Source: Solanum dulcamara (lineage: Eukaryota > Streptophyta > Magnoliopsida > Solanales > Solanaceae). Taken from it: 64,000 nucleotides of DNA. A model generated the notes under the pieces. That model did not search any database and was not told the DNA's origin. It saw only the letters and a list, made by a program, of their open reading frames with translations. This document shows positions 44,687 to 53,742 of the stretch, one piece after another; the first letter of the stretch is position 1; the number at the start of each line of letters is the position of its first letter. A program made the translations under genes and the position numbers. The stretch lies in contig NC_077243.1 of NCBI RefSeq assembly GCF_947179165.1, forward strand, positions 33,432,001 to 33,496,000. Direction: 5' to 3'.

Positions 44687-45485
44687 TAACTTATGCACTA
44701 TTTCTCAAATAGTTTTTTTTTCTTCAATATTTTACGCTGCAAAGTACTTTTTAGTTTTTTTTCTTCAATATTTTACGCTGCAAACAACAAAAGTACTTTC
44801 ACCATTTTTATTATCCCTACAGACACCAAAAGTCCACCAATCCCCTCAGCACCGCCCCCTTCCTACCACCAATGCTACCAAGTCCTAAACCTTTGACATA
44901 TAAAAAATTCCAAGTTCAATCATTGGTGAATCGATCATCCATCAGTATATTGGCGACGACAACGACAAGCTTGTATTTATCACTTCTATCGAGTTGGCTT
45001 GCTACAACAAAAATCACTTCATCGTCTTTGACAGCGATAACAACAAATTTGAAGATGAAAAGGCTGGCGAGGATATTTGATTCCTATTTGCTTCATCCAT
45101 AATTTGATTGATATATACTAGGATAATTTCCATGGATGCATTTGTCAAATTACTCAAATTGGGACAATGGATACATAACAATGGATGCTACAATCCAAAG
45201 CAAAGACATTGATCTTTCCATTTTCATTTTCATTTTCAATCCCAAAATCACATGGGTTTTGTCGAAAAACCAAATTGCTTTTTGAATTTAAATTTAAATT
45301 ATCAAATTAGGACTCCGAAGAATCAAGATAAGAATTTTTCAATCCAATTACACTTGTGGATAGGCATGACAAGGGACAATTAACAATTCTAATAATATCA
45401 ATAAAAGTTGGTTTCTAAAATTCCTAATTTCATGCACAACAAGAGAAATCGTGAAATTCCATGGTGAATTCGGTGGAGATGGTGA
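44687..45485. other. Spacer with 41-bp tandem duplication and a possible exon relic
   Basis: Two copies of tcttcaatattttacgctgc begin at 44721 and 44762 (period 41). The rest is AT-rich with no recognised element. The only coding-like stretch is listed separately at 44904-45080. This and the flanks of the LINE and TRIM are the least repeat-like parts of the window. Confidence 0.6.
44904..45080 (+). other. Short open frame with protein-like composition (possible exon relic)
   Basis: Bounded by stops, without a start codon, it reads 58 codons including IIGESIIHQYIGDDND, FITSIELACYNKN and FIVFDSDNNKFEDEKAGEDI. The mix of charged, aromatic and hydrophobic residues is more protein-like than its neighbours. 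I recognise no family. It could equally be chance. Confidence 0.2.
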
Positions 45486-45501
45486 TAGTAGTGTTGGCTT
45501 T
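45486..45501. repeat. LINE target-site duplication, 3'-side copy
   Basis: tagtagtgttggcttt, 16 bases identical to 51790-51805. The last three T merge with the poly(T) of the LINE tail, so 13-16 bp is certain. Confidence 0.88.
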
Positions 45502-45509
45502 TTTTTTTT

Positions 45510-45859
45510 CACCAACAACATGGCAAATTGTATTTTTTTTTCTCGAAATTTTCCTCAGTATATAAAGCAGAAATAAAGAACAAGTACAAGGAGGGGGACA
45601 TGAAAAGCCTTACCTCCAAAAATAAGATGGATTAGAAGTCGGCTTTAAGGTCGGCATACTTATCCCTGGTACAAAGGTGCTATCTATGTACTAGAAAAGC
45701 GTTAAATCTATGAGAGAGGACTCCTCTCGGTACAATGCGACTAAGAAGAGACAACATAACTAAGGGAGGATCGATTTTCCCTAAATCCAGAATCAGCCTC
45801 ACAACTCCAACACAAGGCTCAAGGTCAGTACAACTAAACCAGGAGACACACAACTGTGA
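45510..45859 (-). other. LINE 3' end region
   Basis: Minus-strand sequence runs ttgtactgaccttgagcc to ctttatttctgctttatata, then gaggaaaatttcgag and an A-tract (the poly(T) at 45534-45541), then a short ac-rich stretch and a second A-tract (45499-45509). Typical non-coding 3' end of a plant L1 element. No polyadenylation signal can be assigned with certainty. Confidence 0.7.
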
Positions 45860-47290
45860 TCAAAATTGAAAACTAGTTTCATTTTTGATAGCCGTTGAGT
45901 GCGGCTCCAAGTATTGGGTGTTGTGTTGCTGGTCTGGATTTTTGTTGATTGCATCATGCATTTGAAGATCTGCACACAACCTGCACGACTTAAACAATTG
46001 AGGAGGCCCAATAGTTGTTGTTGAGCTAACCATCCAACTGTACCAACAGGCTTTCTGAAGCTGTTGTTGTTGGTAGGTTGTGTAGCTTGATGTTGTGATT
46101 GCTACTGCATGTTGTTCCAGCATGGTAATTGGCATGGATGGAGTGTTGATGAGCTTCCTACATGCCAGGCTGCTGTCTCCCTTCTTTTGAAGTTCTGTGG
46201 GTCTGCATAGACAAGTAACCGAAGTAACAAACACCTGTGGGTGTTTAGTTGTTGCTGTTGTTGGACTGTTGCTGCTCCAAATACATTCAGTTGTACCAAA
46301 AGACAAGTATGAAACCATCTGCTGTAGCCTCTGTTTCAGGTTGTGACTCCATGGATTGTTGGAAGAAACAACTCCAATTGTTGTTGTTCTTATACTCTGC
46401 TCAGAGAAATAACCATAGGCCATTCCACATGTTGGCCCAATAGATGCCAAGATGCAGATCAGCCCTGTAGTTTGGATTGTATTTCTGAGGCGGCTGTTGT
46501 TGGAAGTTTTTGTTGAGAGTTGTTGTATGTTGTATCTATGAGGTGTGAAAGTGCAAGGCTGCACTTGTTGCATCTCAGCTAATTTGGTGTAGGTGTTGTT
46601 GTTGTAGTTGTTGTTGCACTTTGGAGGAGTTCCAAGGTCAGCTGTTGTAGTTCCCCTATAAGAATCCAATCTTTTGTAGTTCTGCATCCCAGGTATCCCA
46701 TGTTGTTGGTATAGTTCTGCACTAACAAGTAAACAAGCAAAGGTCTCCAATGGTGTTGTTACTTGCAGTGCATACAACCTGCTGCATCTCTGCACTGTAG
46801 CTGTTGTTGTTGTGGTGTGACTTCTGGAGTAATTGTTCCTGGTGAGTAGCTCCAACTTTTTCTGCTGGAGTTCCATGTTGTTGCCTTCTCTGCAATGTAG
46901 CTGCTGCTGTAACTCAGTTGTATTCACTGATACTGCTGTAATGTAAGATATGCAGGTGATATTGCTAAGATGCTGCAGGCCTAGGGTGGGTTGTTGGTCT
47001 AAGAATTCCACTCTCAGCTGCTGCAACTCCAATGCTATGTTCAAAGCTGCATGGTACCTGCACAAGATAGACAAACAAAAGGAACAAAGAGCTGCAGGAG
47101 TTTTATGGTGCAGAATTGGTGCTGCTGGTATTTCAGGAAAGAAGTTGGCCTGGGTGGAGGGCTGATGTGTTTGTGAAATCTTAGCAGGGTAGGCTGATGT
47201 TTCCATGTTATTGCCTTCCATTTGCCAAGTTTCCCTAGATGGTATTGTGCCTGCACATAGACCATCAAGAGAGTACAGGTATTCAATCAA
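45860..47290 (-). CDS. 476-codon Q/T/N-rich open frame in the LINE tail (doubtful gene)
   Basis: An uninterrupted frame from MIEYLYSLDGL to KNETSFQF, rich in Gln, Thr, Asn, Ser and Cys, with recurring pieces such as LELQQLR, TELQQQLHCREGNNMELQQ and NNNYNNNT. The plus strand is packed with ttgttgttg-type triplets, which make stops rare in this frame (they read CAA and AAC codons). No domain, signal peptide or membrane segment is evident. The frame lies wholly inside the LINE insertion and after RNase H, so it is either a LINE 3'-tail by-product or a captured sequence. Openness is unusual given the stops elsewhere in this LINE. Confidence 0.3.
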   Translation of the reverse strand: MIEYLYSLDGLCAGTIPSRETWQMEGNNMETSAYPAKISQTHQPSTQANFFPEIPAAPILHHKTPAALCSFCLSILCRYHAALNIALELQQLRVEFLDQQPTLGLQHLSNITCISYITAVSVNTTELQQQLHCREGNNMELQQKKLELLTRNNYSRSHTTTTTATVQRCSRLYALQVTTPLETFACLLVSAELYQQHGIPGMQNYKRLDSYRGTTTADLGTPPKCNNNYNNNTYTKLAEMQQVQPCTFTPHRYNIQQLSTKTSNNSRLRNTIQTTGLICILASIGPTCGMAYGYFSEQSIRTTTIGVVSSNNPWSHNLKQRLQQMVSYLSFGTTECIWSSNSPTTATTKHPQVFVTSVTCLCRPTELQKKGDSSLACRKLINTPSMPITMLEQHAVAITTSSYTTYQQQQLQKACWYSWMVSSTTTIGPPQLFKSCRLCADLQMHDAINKNPDQQHNTQYLEPHSTAIKNETSFQF

Positions 47291-47521
47291 GCAAAATAAC
47301 TAGAAAGGGCCCTGTGAAGTCCTCTTAGTGGAGATGTTTGATTTGGTGGTTGTATCTTTGATGTCCTCTATATAGTTGTTGTTAGTGCATGTTGATGAGT
47401 CCCTGGAGCAACCTACAACAATACAACAAACAACCAAAGGCAAGAAAGAACTTGCAACAGCAACAGCTAACACAAAGGAAAGGATCTCAAAGAGAGTTTT
47501 GGAGCCTGTTATCATTTTCAA

Positions 47522-48510
47522 GATCGCTCGACTAACGTCTCCACTTATCCGTTTAAGTTAAAACTTCATGAGGTATGCACATATAGCCTTTTCTTTAGTC
47601 TTGTAAGATTTGAAGGCTTTTTGCCCAAGTTGGAGCTTCCATATAGCAAATTTCTCTCTCTTTAGGCTTAAGACAGCTGATTGTTTCAAGGTCGCTCGCC
47701 TAATGTCTCCAATTATCCGTTTGAGTTGAAACTTCTTGGGCCTAGTCATAATAGTAATTTATGCAATCCTGCAAAGTTTGGATGCCTTGGTGCATGTCCT
47801 CATGCTGCAGCACACCCTGCACATCTTAGCCTGCTGAATCTTAGATGTTGTAGGGTGTTTAGAAGTTGTATTTGAGGTTTTCTCTATGTATTTGTTGTTA
47901 AAGAGAGTTGTTATATCCCTCCAGCAACCTGAAATAATACAACAAACAAATCCAACCAAAAAGGAACTTGCACAAACTAGCAATAAAGAAGGTACCTCAG
48001 TAAGAGCTTTGGAGACTGTTATCTTTTTCCAAGTCGCTCGACTAACGTCTCCAATTATCCTTTTGATATGAAACTTCATGAGGTTTGCATATATATCCTT
48101 TTCTTTAGCCATGCAAAGTTTGAAGGCTTGTTTCCCAAGTTGGAGGATCCAAATTACTAAAGTCCCTCTCTTTAGGCTTAAGGCAGCTGAATTTTTCAAT
48201 GTCGCTCGCCTAACGTCTCCAATTATCCGTTTGGGATGAAACTTCATGAGGTTTGCATATATATATCCTTTTCTTTAGCCATGCAAAGTTTGAAGGCTTG
48301 TTTCCCAAGTTGGAGGATCCAAATTACTAAAGTCCCTCTCTTTAGGCTTATGGCAGCTGAATATTTCAATGTCGCTCGCCTAACGTCTCCAATTATCCGT
48401 TTGGGCTGAAACTTCTTGGGCCTTGTCAATATAGTATTTTTTGAAACCCTGCAAAGATTGGAGGCCTTTGTACAGGTCCACATGCTGCTGCTCACCCTGA
48501 AAATTTCCAG
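47522..48510 (-). repeat. Five ~170-bp tandem units (R1-R5) in a higher-order array within the LINE tail
   Basis: Units start with (g)tcgctcg(a/c)ctaacgtctcc on the plus strand at 47522, 47691, 48033, 48201 and 48371 (spacings 169, 342, 168, 170). R3 and R4 are nearly identical over 168 bp. R2 and R5 share a different 3' part (cttgggcc(t/a)(a/t)gtca...). A second repeated block (47300-47521 and about 47810-48030, with acaacaaacaa and gttttggag/gctttggag) precedes R1 and R3. The array is therefore [block-R1-R2] then [block-R3-R4-R5]. On the minus strand the units keep open frames with the shared peptide KRIIGD(V/I)RRATLK and LSLKRGTLVIWILQLGKQAF (47558-47749, 47759-48247, 48244-48651). Confidence 0.85.
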
Positions 48511-48887
48511 ACCTGCAACTATCTGCATATGCAAAAGGAAAAGAAAGGAAGAGATAGCTACTCTAACCCCTAAATCTAATAGTATGGAGATTATTCTATA
48601 AAAGCAGTAAATTAGGGAGACTCTCCCTTTTACAATGGTCCTGATTATCAATATTTATATCAGCTAATATTACAAGGTATGAAGAAGTTCCTTCAAGTTG
48701 GTTGATTGATCTTCTTCATCTTAGTTCTCTTGAAGCTAGCCATGCCAGCTTTGTCCATTTTGTAGTGTCCCTTGGTCTCTCTTGGAAGCTGTTGAAAGCT
48801 GTAGTAGTGTTGTGTATATCTTTTCATGTGGCTTTCCTTTGAGAGTGAATCTGCAGTGTAATTAGCTTCCCTAAAGATATGTCTGCA

Positions 48888-50237
48888 CTAGAAAGTTTCC
48901 AGTTTGCTAACCAATTCCTGCAGTTCAGTGAGATAGGTGTGAATATTCCATGGTGGTTTCATCTCTTGTTTGAGCCACTTGATCAGTAGCTCAGAGTCTA
49001 CTTCTAGGGCTACCCTACTATGGCCATGTTGTAGACACCATTGAATACCAATAAGAGCTGCTTGTACTTCAGCTTGGTTATTAGAACCAAAGACTAGTGG
49101 AGATGCAAAGGCATATATCAGCACTCCATTATGGTCCCTAAGAATGCCCCCTGCCCCTATCTTCCCTGGATTGTTAAGGGCACTCCCATTTGTGTTTAGC
49201 TTGACCATTGTAGGCTGTGGTTTAGTCCAGCATACCTTGGTTACTCTCAAATCCTGCTGGCTTTTTCCAACCATGGTAACCAAGTCTGCCCACTTACTTG
49301 GCAAATCAATATATAGATACATAGTAGATATAAGCATATATAGATCTTTGGTTACTGAGAAGATTACTCTAGTTGCATTAGACTTCTTGCCTCCATACTT
49401 GCATGCACATCTATTCTTCCATAGATTCCAACACACAAAAATAGGTATGGCTTGCAGTACTAGCTTGTGCATATCACTGTTGGTTTTGATTAGCCACCAC
49501 CTCATTAAAAGGTTTTTTAATGGTGTGGTGCTGTGTTGAAGTCCCCATGATCCTGAGAAGTGCTTCCATATGTGTTGTGCAAAGTAACCTGATACAAAAA
49601 TATGGTCTATATCATCAAGACCTGCTCTATAACAACAAGAGCATGCAACAGGATCCTGTCCAAAGGCTACTATTCTGTCATTTGTGGGGAGTTTAAGTCT
49701 GAAAGCTCTCCAAAGCAGAAAACAGGCCTTGAAAGGAATACTATTGTGCCATATGTTGCTGTTAGTGAGTGATCTTGTCTTTTTCTTCCTTACCAACTCC
49801 CATACTGATGAACAAGTGAAATTACCATGAGAGTTAGGCTTCCAGATGGCTTGATCCTGCATATTTGGAATATAGCTAATGGGAGTGCTGAGAATTTTGC
49901 ACACCAGCTGAGGGGGTGCATGTTTCCTTACTTCCTCTACCTTCCATCCTCCATTCTCCATTAGTTCAGAGACAGCAGTGTTATTCAATTTAGGAAGACT
50001 TTCATTGTGGTAAGCTAATGGACCTACCCCTAACCAATCATCCCACCACAAGCTGCTTGTTCCAAACTTGATTCTCCATTGTATATGAGGCTCAATATCT
50101 TTTTTATTGATCATCATGTGCTTCCACATGAGGGACTGTTCTGTGTCCCACTTTTTTATGACTGGATGAGCCCTTTAGGAGTATTTTGCTTTAAGGAATT
50201 CCCCCTATAGTGTCTTCTTTGATCTGAAAGTCCACCA
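48888..50237 (-). pseudogene. LINE C-terminal region: zinc finger and RNase H
   Basis: A 413-codon open frame (50129-48888) continues the RT frame after three in-frame stops (between 50237 and 50130). The first part includes WWDDWLGVGPLA. Then the RT-associated zinc-finger region IWHNSIPFKACFLLWRAF...CSCCYRAGLDDIDHIFV...IWKHF is intact. The RNase H domain starts KLNTNGSALNNPGKIGAGGILRD, where the first catalytic Asp is Asn. The Glu (NNQAEVQAALIGI) and second Asp (ALEVDSELLIKWL) are kept. The stop at 48888 is followed by the long tail. Confidence 0.9.
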
Positions 50238-51560
50238 TTATTTATATTGGAAGGATAAGCACATATCCTCTATTTTTTTAACACCTATACCACCCTCCTC
50301 ATAAGGATAACTGAGAGTATCCCAGAAGGCCCAGTGATATTTTCTTCTTTCAGTATCCCATCCCCAAAAGAAGTCAGCAATTAGTCTTTTGATCTGATTC
50401 ATGGTGGTCTTGGTAGGACTGATAGCTGACAGCAGGTGTATAGGAATGGATTGCAGTACTGATTTCACCAAGGTGACTCTACCTCCATAGCTTAACATTT
50501 TAGTCTGCCATCCCCTGATCCTGCTTAGAACCTTAGAAACCATACTAGAGAAATATATGATCCTTTGTCTTCCTATATATAGGGGACAGCCTAGGTAAGT
50601 GATTGGGCCATGAGTGCATTTGTATCCTGTGATCATGCTGACCATTTCCACCACACCAGAGGGAGTATTCAGTGGCATCATGGTTTGACTCTTATCTTTA
50701 TTGATAAGTTGTCCTGAAATAGCTTCATACAGTTTAAGAGTTTTGGTAATCAGTGTAAGTGAGAAGTTGCTGGTAGATGTGAAAATGATCACATCATCTG
50801 CAAAGCTCAAGTGATTTACTTGAGGACCTCTTCTTTCCATCTGGAATCCTGTATATAAATAATGGTGCTGAAGATTGTTGAGAAGTCTAGACAGAACTTC
50901 AGCTCCAATGATGAATAAAGTAGGGGATAGGGGGTCTTCTTGCTTGAGTCCTCTTGTAGAGTGGAAGAAGTCATGCCTTGCACCATTAATGATGACTGAG
51001 TACCAATTGTTTGACATAATCCTCCAAACCATATCAATCAACACTTCTCCAAACCCTATTTTCCTCATGACCATACAAATGAATGACCAAGAGACCCTAT
51101 CATAGGCCTTGGCCATATCCAGCTTTATCACCACATTATCCCCGGCCTTTGGTCTCTTAATATTGTGGATGATTTCTTGAGCTAACATTATGTTCTCAGA
51201 AATACTCCTACCTTTAACAAATCCAGATTGATTATCTGAGATTAGCTGAGGCAGTATTGGAGCAATTCTAAGGCTTATCAGCTTAGAAATGATCTTGTTA
51301 GTAAAGTTACTGAGAGAAATAGGCCTGTATTCTGAGAGGCTGTTAGGATGCTCATTCTTAGGAAGTAGAGCCAAGCATGCATGAGAAATAAACTTGGGAA
51401 TACCATGTCCATTGAAGAAATACTGGACTAATCTCAGTAGGTCTTCACAGATGATATCCCAGCATGAATGAAAGAATTTCCCATTCATTCCATCTGGTCC
51501 AGCAGCTGATGTAGGGCTCATAGAAAATACAACTTTCTTCTTCTTCCTTTGATAATAGCA
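50238..51560 (-). pseudogene. LINE reverse transcriptase
   Basis: RT nicks-and-copies the LINE RNA at the target in the intact element. Motifs in order: SAAGPDGMNGKFF, LLPKNEH, YRPISLSNFTNKIISKL, QSGFVKGRSISENIMLAQE, VVIKLDMAKAYDRVSW (catalytic Asp), GLKQEDPLSPTLF (Gly-to-Glu in the usual GLKQGDPLSP) and HLSFADDVIIFTS (FADD intact), then the YLGCPLYIGR thumb region. The frame is open for more than 430 codons. Upstream, linker and RT are joined by a deletion and frameshift at about 51530-51545. Confidence 0.92.
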
Positions 51561-51789
51561 TGAAAATAGCTGGTATTGGCATCTCCATCTTTGAACCAAT
51601 GAAGTTGAGTTTTCTGCTTTAAGATAGCCTTCTCCATCTTCAGATATCTGATGTACTGAGCATTGATCTGATGTAGCTTGGACATGTTCTCTTCAGTATT
51701 GTCACTGATTATTTTCTCTTCAGCTTGTCTCACCTGCTCTTCATATTCTTTTACTGAAGCAAAGATGTCCCCAAACTCATTTCTTGACC
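51530..51789 (-). pseudogene. LINE endonuclease-RT linker fragment
   Basis: Minus strand: RNEFGDIFASVKEYEEQVRQAEEKI...LHWFKDGDANTSYFHAIIKGRRRKLYF. This normally leads through a linker of about 90-100 codons to the RT start. Here it jumps directly to VFSMSPTSAAGPDG in another frame, implying an internal deletion. The 5' truncation point is 51789, adjacent to the target duplication. Endonuclease is absent. Confidence 0.82.
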
Positions 51790-51805
51790 TAGTAGTGTTG
51801 GCTTT
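51790..51805. repeat. LINE target-site duplication, 5'-side copy
   Basis: tagtagtgttggcttt, identical to 45486-45501, immediately beyond the LINE 5' truncation point. Confidence 0.88.
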
Positions 51806-52904
51806 GGGGTGGCGAGTGATGGGATTTGGTCTATGTTGCTACGAGAAAAAAGAAAATAAATAAGGAAGAAAGAATAAATAATAATACATATATTTATGAA
51901 AAGAAAATTATTTTAATATTTAATTTTGGTGCTCACTTTTTCATAGAGAGTTAAATATACTCACTTTATTAGGTAAGTATTTAGAGAGATAATAATTTCA
52001 GTCTTAGACAGTTTTTGAAGGGGAAAGTGATAGGACCCTCATTAAATAGAAGTGTGTAGTAAAAGTCCGATAATAAATAGAGGGGAACGAGGGAGGGGGG
52101 GGGGGGGCTTTTCTCTTTTGTTCTACGGAACTTATAAATAGAAGGCCAAATACATGGACAACACACCTTTAACAACTTGCTCCCATTTTTTATTTGACAC
52201 TTTATCTCTACTTTGTTCCATTTAAACTCTTCAATTCATTTTTTTATTATGTACCATTTTAATATAAAATAATAATAATTATGCTTCTATTATTGTTATT
52301 TATATTTTACAATTACAGTTTTGTATACTTTAAAAATCAACAGATGTCGTTAATTTTCGTAAAAAAAACGTAAAATGAAATAAGATAAGAAATGGAGTGC
52401 TAAAGTAAAAAATAAAGACAAATTAATGAATTGTATATGTATTTGGAAGTTAAAGAGAACGTGACATTTAATTTGAGATTAATAATAGATTTGTAGTGCA
52501 TTTAAATTCAACATGCATATGGCAGGCAGGTATTATCATATGCAAAAGTGAACGCGCATTATTGCTAATAAAGTAGTTGCAGTATGGATGCAATTATGTG
52601 AATCGGGAATTATTTTGTCCGCTATAGTTTCAATTTTCATTTTTCAATAAGAAATCTGGACATTTGAAAAATCTATTTTCCTATGAACTTGAGCACGTTT
52701 GCTGAAAACAGAATGTGAAACGAATCAGCTAACAATAAAAAATCGGAGCATCATCTTTTCACTATCTAAGTTCGGCTCTCCAAGACATAATTAAAACGAT
52801 CATACGAATGACAAATAAGTTTTTTTCCCCACTTTAGTAACTAAATACTGACTTCTTCTCCTCTTTCCTATTCGTTCTAAGCAATTTAACTTTGCGTTTG
52901 AATA
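51806..52904. other. AT-rich spacer, nothing recognised
   Basis: About 1.1 kb with no coding or repeat signature apart from a 13-base G run at 52095-52107. Before the LINE inserted this was continuous with the sequence left of 45486. Confidence 0.6.
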
Positions 52905-53697
52905 TGTTATGTTGTTTTGTGTTTTGATGATCAACAAATCATGGGAATTCATAGAGGATCAGGTCGTATCAATTTTAACCGATTCCTGCCGAAATATGAG
53001 CCAGCTATAATGCTGACAGGTTGGTGAAAAGGTGTCTGCTAGCTCTGCAGAATGTGCACTGCTGCACCAATGAGAGATACCGAGGTTTCTCTTATTGAAA
53101 CAGTTAAAAAGAACCTTTTCACAAACAAAACGTGTTCTTTTTGATACTCGCAAAAAGGATCTATCAAGTTATTCTCTCAAGGAGTAACATACAATATCTG
53201 CACTCAAGGGACTTGATCAAGCAAGTTTAGTATAGTTTTTCCTTAAGTGCTATTGTATTTGAGCTATTAACCATTGTAAGATCAGTTTCTAATTTATAAA
53301 AAAACATTGATCAGTTAGGTGTCATAGTTGTGTTGGATTTCTGGTTAAGTGTTAACCTTGAATCTGGTTGTTGAAGTATACATTAACTAAGGGTAGTTGT
53401 GCAGTAGGCAGTAGTCATATTGCTTAGACTCGAAGTCTTGTCATAGAGTTGTTGCAAGCAAAGGGGTGGAGAGGGTTAGTATCTAGTTACAATAGGTTGT
53501 AATAGATAACTTTGCTCTTGCACCTTAGTGAAGATTGGTTGGGAAATCCTATGGAATAGGTCGTGGTTGTTTCTCCCTTGAGCAAGGAGTTTTTCCACGT
53601 AAAAGTCTTGTGTTGTTTACTTTTGCACTTTATTTATTATCTTGTATGAGTTAACTGGACCTGGTCCCATAGTATAGTGGACACACACATTCCAACA
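52905..53697 (+). repeat. 5' LTR of element H
   Basis: The right end (tccaaca, 53697) is set by the primer site. The left end is uncertain because no partner exists: candidate starts are tgttatgttg (52905) or tgttttgatg (52921). It includes ttttgatgatcaacaaatc, common near copia LTR starts. No gene. Confidence 0.65.
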
Positions 53698-53699
53698 TT

Positions 53700-53711
53700 T
53701 GGTATCAGAGC
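53700..53711 (+). other. Primer-binding site of element H (tRNA-iMet)
   Basis: tggtatcagagc, an exact match to the standard copia primer site, three bases after the LTR end. Confidence 0.93.
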
Positions 53712-53742
53712 AGGTAGCACCAAGAGAGATTCCTGTGAAAGA

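Larger units (their letters stand above)
45499..51789 (-). mobile_element. L1-type LINE, 5'-truncated, with long 3' tail
   Basis: On the minus strand the element begins in the linker before RT (51789), continues through RT, zinc-finger and RNase H regions (stop at 48888), then 3.4 kb of tail, and ends in A-rich tracts seen as poly(T) at 45534-45541 and 45499-45509. The 16-bp duplication on both sides proves one insertion spanning everything between, including the tail. The endonuclease is absent (5' truncation). RT and RNase H carry stops or changed residues. Confidence 0.9.

Noticed and set aside
46950..47165. Plus-strand frame opposite the 476-codon frame
   Set aside because: Low-complexity region open on both strands; no motif.
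47522..48510. Regular ~170-bp repeats as a CRISPR array
   Set aside because: Units are long and homologous end to end with no unique spacers, and the context is a plant LINE.
49144..49539. 131-codon plus-strand open frame
   Set aside because: Antisense shadow of the LINE RNase H frame, whose motifs are clear on the minus strand.
52095..52107. 13-G run (also 12 G at 37396-37407) as a regulatory G-quadruplex
   Set aside because: A single homopolymer run in spacer or LTR sequence, prone to sequencing or assembly error; no spaced G-tracts nearby.
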